The position numbers and the translations under genes were made by a program. DNA of 64,000 nucleotides from Thalassospira profundimaris (GTDB lineage Bacteria > Pseudomonadota > Alphaproteobacteria > Rhodospirillales > Thalassospiraceae): NCBI RefSeq assembly GCF_003326675.1, contig NZ_JPWF01000006.1:248001-312000 (forward strand). The letters are read 5' to 3'. This document shows positions 1 through 10,564 of this stretch, piece after piece; the first letter of the stretch is position 1, and each line of letters opens with the position of its first letter. The notes beneath the pieces were generated by a model. It was not told the origin of the DNA. It did no database searches and saw only the letters and a program-made list of their open reading frames with translations.

Positions 1-2277
<2,277 letters not shown>

Positions 2278-2299
2278 GGGAACAGGTGTTGGGGGCTGA

Positions 2300-2989
2300 T
2301 CAGGCCTGCAAACCAGCACAGCGTGCGGTGTTGCGGACATGGGTTTGCATTTCCTTGCGGGCGCGTTCCGGGTCATTGTCGCGCAGGGCCGCCATGATTT
2401 TGCGGTGTTCGCCAATGGATTCGCGCATGCGTTCCGGGTCGGTGATCGGAATCGGCTGGCGCTGGGTTTCGGTGATCTGGTCGCGCACGGTCTTGTAAAG
2501 ATCGCGCAACATGCTGTTGCTGCATGCCGCAACGATGGTGCCGTGGAATTCAAGATCGGCCTCGACATTGGCAATAAGGTCCTGATCAGCCCAGCATTTT
2601 TCCATGCGGTTGGTGGCGTCTTCCATTGCGTCAAACTGGGTTGCGGCCAATCGCCCGCAGGCAAGGGCGGCAATTTCGCTTTCAAGGATCATGCGGGTCT
2701 GGAAAACGTCAAAAACGCTATGGGTTTCCGAATAGCGCCAGGGGGCCATATCGCCTTCTGATTTACCGCCGCCTGCGGTGACAAAGGTGCCTCGACCGGC
2801 TTCGGTCTTGATCAGGCCAAGGGTTTCAAGCGTTAAAAGGGCTTCGCGGAGCGACGCGCGACTTACCCCGAATTTCTGCGCAAATTCGCGCTGCGAGGGG
2901 ATCTTTTCGCCGGGCTTCAGGGTGCCATCCTGAATCATTCCCTGAATTTCCCGCGCCACAGATTGCGGCAATAGGGTCCTGTTGAACAT
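2300..2989 (-). CDS. GntR-family (FadR/FCD subfamily) transcriptional regulator
   Basis: Regulator of 229 residues. The N-terminal GntR winged helix is clear (LKPGEKIPSQREFAQKFGVS then RASLREALLTLETLGLI), followed by an all-helical FCD ligand domain with the usual acidic and histidine metal/ligand positions (EFHGTIVAACSN; EHRKIMAALRDND). The ATG at 2989 is preceded by a GAGGGAAGAG ribosome site; a longer reading frame to 3061 lacks that support. It is divergent from an amino-acid ABC transporter operon, with a perfect inverted repeat containing TGGTnnnnnCCA between them. The likely role is to repress the operon to the right until a catabolic intermediate binds. The ligand is unknown. Confidence 0.9.
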   Translation of the reverse strand: MFNRTLLPQSVAREIQGMIQDGTLKPGEKIPSQREFAQKFGVSRASLREALLTLETLGLIKTEAGRGTFVTAGGGKSEGDMAPWRYSETHSVFDVFQTRMILESEIAALACGRLAATQFDAMEDATNRMEKCWADQDLIANVEADLEFHGTIVAACSNSMLRDLYKTVRDQITETQRQPIPITDPERMRESIGEHRKIMAALRDNDPERARKEMQTHVRNTARCAGLQA

Positions 2990-3096
2990 TGCTCTTCCCT
3001 CGTTCCTTGTTCTTAAAGCGAATACCGCGCTGGTTGTGTGCTTGTCACGATTTTTCTCCAACCCACTTGCAACGGTTTCGGATTTATGTTTCCTTG

Positions 3097-3125
3097 TGGT
3101 CTAACTGGTCAGACCAGTTAGACCA
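3097..3125. promoter_or_regulatory. GntR/FadR-type operator, perfect inverted repeat
   Basis: Arms TGGTCTAACTGGTC (3097-3110) and GACCAGTTAGACCA (3112-3125) are exact reverse complements around a single central A. The central part reads TGGTCAGACCA, the pattern used by FadR-subfamily GntR proteins, and a further TGGT half-site lies at each edge. It sits 108 bases upstream of the gntR start and 39 upstream of the ABC binding-protein start, so one bound dimer, or two side by side, could control both directions. Confidence 0.85.
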
Positions 3126-3164
3126 GTAGTTATCAGGGATAGCAAAAAACACAAGGGTAATAAG

Positions 3165-3962
3165 ATGAAGTTCTTTTCATATGTTGCGGCGTCTGTTGTT
3201 GGTGGGGTGTTCGCGATGGGTGTCGCAAGTTCCGCCAATGCCGCCGATCTGACCGTTGGCGCCAATATCGGCAACGTTCCGTGGGAGTTCGAGCAGGCAG
3301 ACGGCACCGTCGTCGGCTTTGAAGTCGATCTGGTCAACGAAATCGCCAAGCGTCTGGGTAAAAGCGTCGAATTCGTCAATATTCCGTTCAACGGTCTGTT
3401 CCCGGCAGTGCAGTCGGGCCGCATCGACATGGCGGTTTCGTCGATCACCATCACCGACAAGCGTCTTGAGTCCGTGACCTTCGCACAGCCCTATTACGAC
3501 AGTGACCAGTCCCTGACCGCGACGGCCGCAGGCGGCATCACCGGCCTTGATGCCATGAAGGGTAAAGTCGTTGGCGTTGATACAGGCTCCACCGGGGATA
3601 TGTGGGTGACCAAAAGTGGTGGCGAATACGGCATCGAGGATGTCCGTCGCTACGAAGGTCTTTCGCCTGCGATGCTTGATCTGACCGCGGGCCGTATTGA
3701 TGGCTATATCAGCGACATTCCGGCACTGCTGTACTACGTCAAGGACAAGCCGAGCCTGAAGGTTGTTGAACGCATCACCACGGGCGAAAAATACTCGATC
3801 ATGTTCAACAAGGACGCCCCGCTTGCGACCGAAGTCAATGACGTGATCACCGAACTGAAAAAAGAAGGCTTCATCGCCGGTCTGCATGAAACCTGGTTCG
3901 GCGCAACGCCGGAAGACACCACCTCGACGGTCAAAGTGCTTGATATGCCGACCCTGAAATAA
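3165..3962 (+). CDS. ABC transporter substrate-binding protein, polar amino-acid family 3
   Basis: Periplasmic binding protein of 265 residues. The Sec signal peptide spans about residues 1-26 (MKFFSYVAASVVGG...SSANA, cut before ADLTVG). The SBP_bac_3 fold is shown by DLTVGANIGNVPWEFEQADG, VGFEVDLVNEIAKRLG, the ligand-contacting SSITITDKRLESVTFAQPY and VGVDTGSTGDMWV. The family binds polar amino acids and related small molecules such as opines. It is the first gene of the operon controlled by the 3097-3125 operator. The substrate is probably the compound, or its precursor, processed by the aminotransferase and dihydropyrimidinase downstream, perhaps an amino acid derivative or cyclic amide (inference). 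Confidence 0.92.
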   Translation: MKFFSYVAASVVGGVFAMGVASSANAADLTVGANIGNVPWEFEQADGTVVGFEVDLVNEIAKRLGKSVEFVNIPFNGLFPAVQSGRIDMAVSSITITDKRLESVTFAQPYYDSDQSLTATAAGGITGLDAMKGKVVGVDTGSTGDMWVTKSGGEYGIEDVRRYEGLSPAMLDLTAGRIDGYISDIPALLYYVKDKPSLKVVERITTGEKYSIMFNKDAPLATEVNDVITELKKEGFIAGLHETWFGATPEDTTSTVKVLDMPTLK

Positions 3963-3982
3963 TCGCGCATATCGCACATCAA

Positions 3983-4037
3983 CCCTGCCGATGATGCCCC
4001 CGATATTGGCATGCGGCTCCCGGCATTGTCGGCAGGG
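3983..4037 (+). terminator. Stem-loop between binding-protein and permease genes
   Basis: CCCTGCCGATGATGCC (3983-3998) pairs with GGCATTGTCGGCAGGG (4022-4037) with one two-base mismatch and a 23-base loop. There is no U-run. A stem here commonly protects or attenuates so that the binding protein is made in excess over the membrane subunits; that role is inferred. Confidence 0.5.
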
Positions 4038-4058
4038 TGAATTTGAACTGGTGGTGAA

Positions 4059-4730
4059 ATGGATTTATTTTCGACTTTCTTTAACATCCCCGTCCTGGTT
4101 GCCAGCCTGCCGCAATTGTTAAACGGCCTGCTTGTGACCATCGGGATTGGCGTCACAAGTATTATTGCCGGTCTGATTGGCGGGCTTTTCCTGGCTGTTT
4201 TGCGGCTTTATGCCGGGCCGGTTACCAATGCGCTGGTGCGCGGATATATCGATATCTTCCGCTCGATCCCGCTTCTGGTGCTTTTGATCATTGTTTATTA
4301 CGCGCTGCCTTTTGTCGGTATTCGCCTGTCGCCGTTCTTTTCGGCGGTAACGGCGCTGACGCTGGTATCGGCGGCCTATACCGCCGAAATTTTCCGCGCC
4401 GGGATCGAAGCCATCCCCAAAGGCCAGTTCGAGGCATCCGCCGCCCTTGGTCTTTCCAGCCGCTATACCATGACCGATGTGATCCTGCCCCAGGCGATCC
4501 GCATCGTCATCCCGCCACTGACCAATAACTGTATCAACGTTCTCAAGGATACCGCGCTGGCATCGGTTGTTGCCATGCCCGACCTGCTCAAACAGGCGAC
4601 CCAGGCACAGGCACTTTCTGCCAACCCGACGCCGCTGATCGGGGCGGCCGTGATCTATCTGTTGTTGCTGTTGCCGATGGTGCGGTTCGTCGCCCGCCTT
4701 GAAAAACGTTTTAGCCGCGGGAGATCATGA
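4059..4730 (+). CDS. Amino-acid ABC transporter permease (HisM/GlnP type)
   Basis: Inner-membrane permease of 223 residues with about five transmembrane segments. The N-terminal segment [20 protein letters not shown] is the usual His/Glu/Gln/Arg/opine-permease opening. The cytoplasmic EAA loop that docks to the ATPase is [22 protein letters not shown] at about residues 127-148. Only one permease gene is present, so the channel is probably a homodimer, as in HisM-type systems with a single permease. The stop codon overlaps the start of the ATPase gene, so translation is coupled. Confidence 0.92.
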   Translation: MDLFSTFFNIPVLVASLPQLLNGLLVTIGIGVTSIIAGLIGGLFLAVLRLYAGPVTNALVRGYIDIFRSIPLLVLLIIVYYALPFVGIRLSPFFSAVTALTLVSAAYTAEIFRAGIEAIPKGQFEASAALGLSSRYTMTDVILPQAIRIVIPPLTNNCINVLKDTALASVVAMPDLLKQATQAQALSANPTPLIGAAVIYLLLLLPMVRFVARLEKRFSRGRS

Positions 4731-5470
4731 TGAAAGCGCCCCTGATCAAAATCAAAAACCTCCGCAAGGCCTATGGCAATTTCACCGTTTTGCACGGCAT
4801 TGATCTTGAAATCGCACAGGGCGAGGTCGTCTGTGTTGTCGGTCCGTCCGGTTCGGGGAAATCAACGCTGATCCGTTGCATCAACCATCTCGAACCGTTC
4901 GAAAATGACGGCGAGATCATCGTTGATGGCATTCCGGTGCGTCCCGGTCGCGATCTTGCCGATGTCAGGGCCGAAGTCGGCATGGTGTTTCAGTCCTTCA
5001 ACCTGTTCCCGCACATGACCGTTTTGCGCAATGTCATGCTGGCCCCGATCCGGGTGCGCGGCATGAGCGAGGCCGACGCCGAAAAACGTGCCCGTGATTT
5101 GCTTGATCGTGTCGGCATCTCGGTTCAGGCCGAAAAATACCCCGGTCAGCTTTCCGGCGGGCAGCAACAGCGCGTGGCGATTGCCCGGGCGCTGGCCATG
5201 GAACCCAAGGTGCTGTTGTTTGATGAACCGACATCGGCCCTTGATCCCGAAATGGTCGGCGAGGTGCTTGATGTGATGAAAAAGCTCGCCGGGACCGGGG
5301 TGACCATGGTCGTCGTGACCCATGAAATGGGCTTTGCCCGTCAGGTCGCCGACCGGGTGCTGTTCATGGATGGTGGCAACATCATCGAGGCCGGCACACC
5401 CACCGAAATATTCGACGCCCCCAAAGAAGAACGCACGCGGAATTTCCTCCACGCCGTTCTCGATCATTAA
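4730..5470 (+). CDS. Amino-acid ABC transporter ATP-binding protein (GlnQ type)
   Basis: ATPase subunit of 246 residues. Walker A is GPSGSGKST, the Q-loop is [13 protein letters not shown], the signature is LSGGQQQR, Walker B is [15 protein letters not shown], and the switch histidine is in VVTHEMGFA. Two ATGs lie in tandem at 4727 and 4730. The GGGAG at 4719-4723 is better spaced for the second, so MKAPLIK is preferred. The length is normal for the family. It energises the permease just upstream. Confidence 0.93.
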   Translation: MKAPLIKIKNLRKAYGNFTVLHGIDLEIAQGEVVCVVGPSGSGKSTLIRCINHLEPFENDGEIIVDGIPVRPGRDLADVRAEVGMVFQSFNLFPHMTVLRNVMLAPIRVRGMSEADAEKRARDLLDRVGISVQAEKYPGQLSGGQQQRVAIARALAMEPKVLLFDEPTSALDPEMVGEVLDVMKKLAGTGVTMVVVTHEMGFARQVADRVLFMDGGNIIEAGTPTEIFDAPKEERTRNFLHAVLDH

Positions 5471-5503
5471 AAATAGAAACCATACACCCGGAGGATGCCT
5501 TTC

Positions 5504-6754
5504 ATGGCAAACACACGCACCCTTGATATGGAATATGTCCATAGCCAGTTTCCAGCACTTTCAAATGGCTGGGCCTTTTTTGACAATGCCGGCGGGTCGC
5601 AAATCCTGACCAAGGCGCTTGACCGTATCAACAGCTTCCTGATCAATCGCAATGTGCAGATCGGCGGTTCTTACGAGGTTTCCAAACGCGCGGCCGAGGC
5701 CCTGCTTGATGCGCGCAAAAGTGCCGCACAACTGGTCAATGCGTCCCGTCCCGAGGAAATCATTTTCGGCGCGTCGACCACCGTTCTTGTGCAAAACCTT
5801 GCACGCGCCATGCGCAGCCAGTTTGCCGCAGGCGATGAAATCGTTGTCACCATCGGCGATCATGAATCCAATATCGGCCCTTGGGTGGCACTCGAAGAAT
5901 TCGGCGTAAAAGTTCGCTTCTGGGAACCCGATGCCAAGACCGGGCGTCTGCATCTGGACGGGCTTAAGGCTGTCATGACCGATCAGACTAAACTTGTCTG
6001 TGTGACCCATGTGTCAAACATCGTGGGCGAGGTCAATCCGGTCCGCCAGTTCGCCGATTACACCCATGCGATGGGGGCCAAAATCTGCATTGATGCGGTG
6101 GCCTATGCGCCGCACCGTGCCGTTGATGTGCAGGCCTTTGATGCCGATTATTATGTCTTCAGCCTCTATAAAACCTATGGTCCGCACGGGGCGATGATGT
6201 ATGGGAAGTATGACCTGCTTCTCGAACTTGATACGCTTTATCATTATTTCTATGGCAAGGATAAAGTCCCCGGCAAGCTGGAGCCGGGCAATCCCAGCTA
6301 TGAAATGGCCTATTCGGTTTGCGGTATTGTTGATTACCTGTGCGAACTGGGCGAACGGGCCGGGGAAACCGGATCGGTGCGCGATAAAATCGTTGCCGCC
6401 TATGATGCCATCACCATTCAGGAAAATGCCCTGACCGAACGGTTGTTGTCATATCTGCGCGGGCGCAATGATTGCGTGGTGATCGGGCAGGCCGACAATC
6501 GCGACGGCACGCGCATTCCGACCATCAGTTTCCGGTTTGATAACCGCAATGCCGAGGAAGTCTGCAAGATTATTGACCGTGAAAAAATCGCCATCCGTTT
6601 CGGGGATTTCCATTCCCGCCGTCTGGTCGAATATCTGGGTCTGTCTGATAATGGCGGCGCACTGCGTGTTTCGATGGTGCATTATAACACCATCGAACAG
6701 GTCGACCGCCTGACTGCGGCCTTTGATCGATTGCTTGATGCATCGGATCAATAA
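5504..6754 (+). CDS. Class V aminotransferase / cysteine-desulfurase-like protein
   Basis: PLP-dependent fold-type I enzyme of 416 residues. The PLP lysine is in YYVFSLYKTYGPHGAMMYG. Other marks are FDNAGGSQI near the N-terminus, the phosphate-binding FGASTTVLVQNLARA and IGDHESNIGPWVALEE. This is the pattern of the cysteine-desulfurase-like branch outside IscS/SufS (often called the VC1184 group), whose substrates are mostly unknown. GGAGG at 5490-5494 is ten bases from the ATG at 5504, while the earlier ATG at 5495 touches it, so 5504 is the start. It sits in an operon with an amino-acid importer and a dihydropyrimidinase, suggesting a step in degrading an imported amino compound rather than Fe-S assembly (inference). 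Confidence 0.85.
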   Translation: MANTRTLDMEYVHSQFPALSNGWAFFDNAGGSQILTKALDRINSFLINRNVQIGGSYEVSKRAAEALLDARKSAAQLVNASRPEEIIFGASTTVLVQNLARAMRSQFAAGDEIVVTIGDHESNIGPWVALEEFGVKVRFWEPDAKTGRLHLDGLKAVMTDQTKLVCVTHVSNIVGEVNPVRQFADYTHAMGAKICIDAVAYAPHRAVDVQAFDADYYVFSLYKTYGPHGAMMYGKYDLLLELDTLYHYFYGKDKVPGKLEPGNPSYEMAYSVCGIVDYLCELGERAGETGSVRDKIVAAYDAITIQENALTERLLSYLRGRNDCVVIGQADNRDGTRIPTISFRFDNRNAEEVCKIIDREKIAIRFGDFHSRRLVEYLGLSDNGGALRVSMVHYNTIEQVDRLTAAFDRLLDASDQ

Positions 6755-6795
6755 GGACCATCACGGGAAATCAGGCAGCCAGCAGGGGATGTATC

Positions 6796-8211
6796 ATGCA
6801 GTTTGACCGCATTATCAAAAACGGCACCATCGTGACCGCCAGTGATACCTATCGCGCCGATATCGGGATTACGGATGGCAGGATTTCTGCCATCGCTGCA
6901 TCCCTTGACGGGGCTGATGATATTGTTGATGCCACCGGGCTTTATGTCATGCCCGGCGGCATCGACAGCCACGTCCATATTGATCAGCCATCGGGCGATG
7001 GCATCGTCATGGCCGATAATTTCGAAACGGGTACACGCTCGGCCGCCATTGGCGGCAATACCTCGATCCTTGCATTCTGCATGCAGGAAAAGGGCGACAG
7101 CCTGCGCCATTCCTTGGATGTCTATCACGCCAAGGCCGACGGTAATTGCCATATTGATGTGGCGTTTCATATGATCGTCACCGATCCGACGCCCTCGGTC
7201 CTGGGGCAGGAACTCCCGGCCCTGGTCGAGGACGGCTATACCTCGTTCAAGGTTTTCATGACCTATGAAAACCTGCGTCTGCGCGATGATGAAATCCTTG
7301 ATACGCTTGATGCCGCCCGGCGTACCGGCGCGCTTGTGCTGGTTCATTGCGAAAACGAAGACGCCATTCGCTTCCTGATCGGACAGCACGAAGAGGCCGG
7401 CGAATTTTCCGCCAAATCACACGCCACCACGCGCCCGATTGCCGCCGAACGCGAAGCCACCCATCGCGCGCTGTCACTGGCCGAAATCGTTGATACGCCG
7501 ATTGTCATCGTCCATGTCTCCAACCGGCAGGCGATGGAAGAAATCGAACGCGCACGCGTTCGTGGCAGTAAGGTCGTGGGCGAAACCTGCCCGCAATATC
7601 TGATGCTGACTGCCGATGATCTGGATCAGGATGAACTTGAAGGGGCGAAATTCGTCTGCTCCCCGCCGCCGCGCGACAAGGAAAGTCAGGATGCCTGCTG
7701 GGATGGTCTTGAACGCGGGGTGTTTGACCTGTTCTCGTCCGATCATTGCCCGTTCCGCTTTAACGACCCGGAAGGCAAGCTGAATGAAAAGGGCAAGAAA
7801 AGCTTCCGCTGGATCCCCAATGGCATTCCCGGTGTTGCCACCCGCCTGCCGATCCTGTTTTCCGAAGGCGTGCAAAAGGGCCGCATCGACCTCAACCGCT
7901 TTGTTGCCCTGACATCGACCAACCACGCCAAACTTTATGGCATGTACCCGCAAAAGGGCACAATCGCGATTGGCTCGGACGCAGACCTGGCCCTTTGGGA
8001 CCCCAACAAAAACGTCACCATCACCAACGACATCCTGCAACAGGGCTGCGACTACAGCCCCTATGAAGGCCTTGAAGTCAAAGGCTGGCCGGTCCACACC
8101 ATCGTGCGCGGCAAAACCGTGGTGATGGATGGAGAGGTGACAGGACAGAAGGGCGATGGCAAATATTTGCCACGGCAGAAATCGAATTTGGTGACCTCGA
8201 CGCCGGTCTGA
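6796..8211 (+). CDS. Dihydropyrimidinase / D-hydantoinase
   Basis: Cyclic amidohydrolase of 471 residues that opens dihydropyrimidine or 5-substituted hydantoin rings to N-carbamoyl products in the cytoplasm. The binuclear metal site is complete: His59 and His61 in SHVHIDQP, the carboxylated Lys152 in SFKVFMTYEN, His184 in VHCEN, His240 in VHVSNR and Asp316 in SSDHCPF. The length fits the family (455-490). No N-carbamoyl amino-acid amidohydrolase or hydantoin racemase is adjacent. It is the last gene of the GntR-controlled operon. The true substrate could be any cyclic amide produced by, or feeding, the aminotransferase upstream. Confidence 0.92.
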   Translation: MQFDRIIKNGTIVTASDTYRADIGITDGRISAIAASLDGADDIVDATGLYVMPGGIDSHVHIDQPSGDGIVMADNFETGTRSAAIGGNTSILAFCMQEKGDSLRHSLDVYHAKADGNCHIDVAFHMIVTDPTPSVLGQELPALVEDGYTSFKVFMTYENLRLRDDEILDTLDAARRTGALVLVHCENEDAIRFLIGQHEEAGEFSAKSHATTRPIAAEREATHRALSLAEIVDTPIVIVHVSNRQAMEEIERARVRGSKVVGETCPQYLMLTADDLDQDELEGAKFVCSPPPRDKESQDACWDGLERGVFDLFSSDHCPFRFNDPEGKLNEKGKKSFRWIPNGIPGVATRLPILFSEGVQKGRIDLNRFVALTSTNHAKLYGMYPQKGTIAIGSDADLALWDPNKNVTITNDILQQGCDYSPYEGLEVKGWPVHTIVRGKTVVMDGEVTGQKGDGKYLPRQKSNLVTSTPV

Positions 8212-8229
8212 GCAAGCAGAGTTAATCAG

Positions 8230-9339
8230 TTACACTTCAAATGATCGCACTACGCTTGGGAGATCGAAAGTTGTATCCAAGCAGACGGGCGCTGACGGGA
8301 CGCTCCCCATTAAATCGATACCGCTTGCTGTTAGCTTATTTAGTTGATCTCTTTGTTTGCTAGCTAGGCGAAAGAACCAGTTGGGATTGAAAAAAATGTT
8401 CTCAGCATGTTTGGCGACCATTTGTAAGCAAGCCGAAGCTTGCGTGTCGGCTGACAGCGCTTTGATTTGATCTGCAATGACCTTTCCAGCAGAGCTGTCA
8501 ATGTCTAGCCACGAGATGCAAACCATAGTGTTGGATGTGCCAGAAAATGATGAAAAGAAGATCTGTTTGAGCCGTTCATCTGCATAACCCTTCTGGATCT
8601 CATTGCCATAGAGATCAGTAAAGGGTGACCAAGCCCCAGCGAACATGAATGGTAGAGGAGCTGATAGCTCAAGAACAAGTGAACTGATGGCATCTCGTCG
8701 GTTCTCCACTAGGGAGACGGTTAGCAAATCAAAGGTAGCTTGAAGATCTCTTCGCGCAGCCTCATTCCCCAAGTTGATCTCGTCTAGTATTTGTTGAACC
8801 GCCAACTGCTCAAAAAGTTGCATGCCTTTGTCGGCGTTTCGCAATGTTTCTCGCAAATGAGCTAGAGCATCTTTTCCATAGAGCTCTCGACTCAATGTGC
8901 GGTAAGCAACTGCAAGACACTGGTCTTGTCGACCACTGAACGCTTCATTCTCTATGCAGGAAAACAGTTCCCGGTCGTGCTTGCTGCAAAAGCCATAGAA
9001 AGTTGATGCGTCTTTGATTCCAATTTTCTTTGCCGACAGAGACCTGCCGTTTTTCTTTAGATCTACGATGTCGGCCCTATACTGAATTACATGGCCGTTC
9101 TCAGCTATTTTAGTCAAGTTTGGCCCGCAGGAAATTGTATGAGCTTTAATTACTCCCCCTTCACAAGGGCCCAAACCTACTCCGTGAGCACAACATTTCT
9201 TCTGTTTGAATGCCTTCCGGTTCATCTCAATTGTAGACCAAGGGTTTTCCTTCGGCTGAGTATCTCTGTTTAGGTGACATTTCTTATACTTTTTGCCAGA
9301 ACCACACCAGCAGGGGGCATTCCGGTCCCTACCTTTCAT
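8230..9339 (-). CDS. SEC-C motif zinc protein of unknown function, probable acquired gene
   Basis: Protein of 369 residues. The N-terminus carries a SEC-C type zinc motif (APCWCGSGKKYKKCH, residues about 8-22). A second metal-like region follows at about residues 49-125, with CCAHG, C.GGVIKAHTIS, GHVIQYRAD and TFYGFCSKHDRELF. The spacing of Cys and His resembles a degraded HNH or treble-clef finger, but I cannot assign it. The remaining 240 residues are helical and unrecognised. Base composition is clearly lower in GC than both flanks and codon use differs, so it is probably transferred. It stands alone, converging on the dihydropyrimidinase gene. A host-defence role is possible but unsupported beyond this style of insertion. 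Confidence 0.6.
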   Translation of the reverse strand: MKGRDRNAPCWCGSGKKYKKCHLNRDTQPKENPWSTIEMNRKAFKQKKCCAHGVGLGPCEGGVIKAHTISCGPNLTKIAENGHVIQYRADIVDLKKNGRSLSAKKIGIKDASTFYGFCSKHDRELFSCIENEAFSGRQDQCLAVAYRTLSRELYGKDALAHLRETLRNADKGMQLFEQLAVQQILDEINLGNEAARRDLQATFDLLTVSLVENRRDAISSLVLELSAPLPFMFAGAWSPFTDLYGNEIQKGYADERLKQIFFSSFSGTSNTMVCISWLDIDSSAGKVIADQIKALSADTQASACLQMVAKHAENIFFNPNWFFRLASKQRDQLNKLTASGIDLMGSVPSAPVCLDTTFDLPSVVRSFEV

Positions 9340-9555
9340 TTTTAAGCACCGTTTTCATACGTTTCTCCTGTGCTGCCGGTTTCATGATATTGTATCTACC
9401 ACACCTTTTAGTGGTGGGAATACATGCTCACCGGACTCTTCACAGGCTTGTCCCTCCCGCTTTCTTTTCCAGATACGCACATACCGCTCACTTGAAGTTG
9501 CTTGATGGCGAGTTGTATAGCTACAGTCTCTGCTAAACTCAAAAGCCGCTTCCAC

Positions 9556-10452
9556 CTAACGCCCGCGATGGCGCAGGGCGTCGACGATCACCCTGAACAC
9601 CGGCAGGTTTTGGCGGCGGGTCGGGTAATACAGGAAATAGCCGTCAAAGAACGGGGACCAGTCATCAAGCACAAGCTGCAAGGTTCCCGCCGCGATGTGA
9701 TGGTCGGCAAGGCTGTTGGGGACAAAGGCGATGCCGATGCTGCTTAGGGCGGCATCCATCATGGCGTATGAATTGTTAAAGGTGATCTGGCCATCAACAC
9801 GGACGTTGATTTCATTTCCGTCCTTTTCAAACTCCCACGGGTAAAGACCGCCAAGCCGTTCCTGACGCATATTGACGCAGTTATGTGTCAGCAGGTCCTG
9901 GGGATGTTCAGGCACACCATGTTCGGTCAAATAGGCGGGGGAGGCGACGGCGATCATGCGCCAGTCGGGGCCGATACGAACCGCAATCATGTCCTTTTCA
10001 ACACTTTCGCCAAGCCGCACCCCGGCATCAAACCCGTCTTCGACGATATTGCGAAATCCGTTATCGATGCTGAATTCGATGTTGATATCGGGATAAGCCA
10101 TCAGGATCGGTTTAAGCTTTGGCCACACGACTGTTTCAAGCGCGTGATCGGATAATGTCAACCGGATGGAACCCGATGGCTTGTCGCGGAACGCCATAAG
10201 GGCGTCGATCTCGCCTTCGATTTCCTTAAGGCGGGGCGAGACGGTTGATAGTAACTGAGTACCCGCAGGCGTCAGGGCAACGTTGCGCGTTGTCCGGGTC
10301 AGAAGACGGATGCCAATATTTTCTTCCAGACGTTTGATCGCGTGGCTCAGGGTTGATTGCGCAACACCAATCCGTGCTGCCGCCCGGGTGAAATTGCGTT
10401 CCTCGGCAACGATGCCGAACCATTTCAGGTCATTGAAATCAGTATTTGCCAT
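9556..10452 (-). CDS. LysR-family transcriptional regulator
   Basis: Regulator of 298 residues. The HTH is at residues 5-65 (NDLKWFGIVAEERNFTRAAA, then VAQSTLSHAIKRLEENIGI), followed by the effector domain with SGSIRLTLSDHALETVVWPKLK. It has normal length and no insert. It is divergent from an MFS exporter and secreted hydrolase pair, with an LTTR-type dyad between, so it probably controls them and itself. The sequence style (PSGSIRLTLSDHA, DAGVRLGESVEKDMIAVRI) is that of the subfamily often found beside short-chain dehydrogenases and MFS exporters. Confidence 0.9.
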   Translation of the reverse strand: MANTDFNDLKWFGIVAEERNFTRAAARIGVAQSTLSHAIKRLEENIGIRLLTRTTRNVALTPAGTQLLSTVSPRLKEIEGEIDALMAFRDKPSGSIRLTLSDHALETVVWPKLKPILMAYPDINIEFSIDNGFRNIVEDGFDAGVRLGESVEKDMIAVRIGPDWRMIAVASPAYLTEHGVPEHPQDLLTHNCVNMRQERLGGLYPWEFEKDGNEINVRVDGQITFNNSYAMMDAALSSIGIAFVPNSLADHHIAAGTLQLVLDDWSPFFDGYFLYYPTRRQNLPVFRVIVDALRHRGR

Positions 10453-10463
10453 GGATCTATAAT

Positions 10464-10482
10464 TAATCGATGAGATCGATTA
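10464..10482. promoter_or_regulatory. LysR-type operator dyad
   Basis: TAATCGAT and ATCGATTA are exact reverse complements around GAG, giving a 19-base dyad containing T-N11-A. It lies 12 bases from the lysR start and about 80 from the MFS start, the usual place for an LTTR recognition site in a divergent promoter. Confidence 0.75.
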
Positions 10483-10564
10483 GTCCATGCTATTTTTCCC
10501 GTCTAATCAGATTGACGAGAAGCCACTATCTTCTGGTGACGATATGTTGAACCGGAAGATATTC

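Noticed and set aside
3177-3977. Minus-strand frame of 266 codons opposite the amino-acid binding protein
   Set aside because: Reverse-frame shadow of a clearly coding gene; no start signal or family features.
9502-9747. Plus-strand frame of 81 codons at the end of the lysR gene
   Set aside because: Mostly antisense to the lysR coding end and without a ribosome site.
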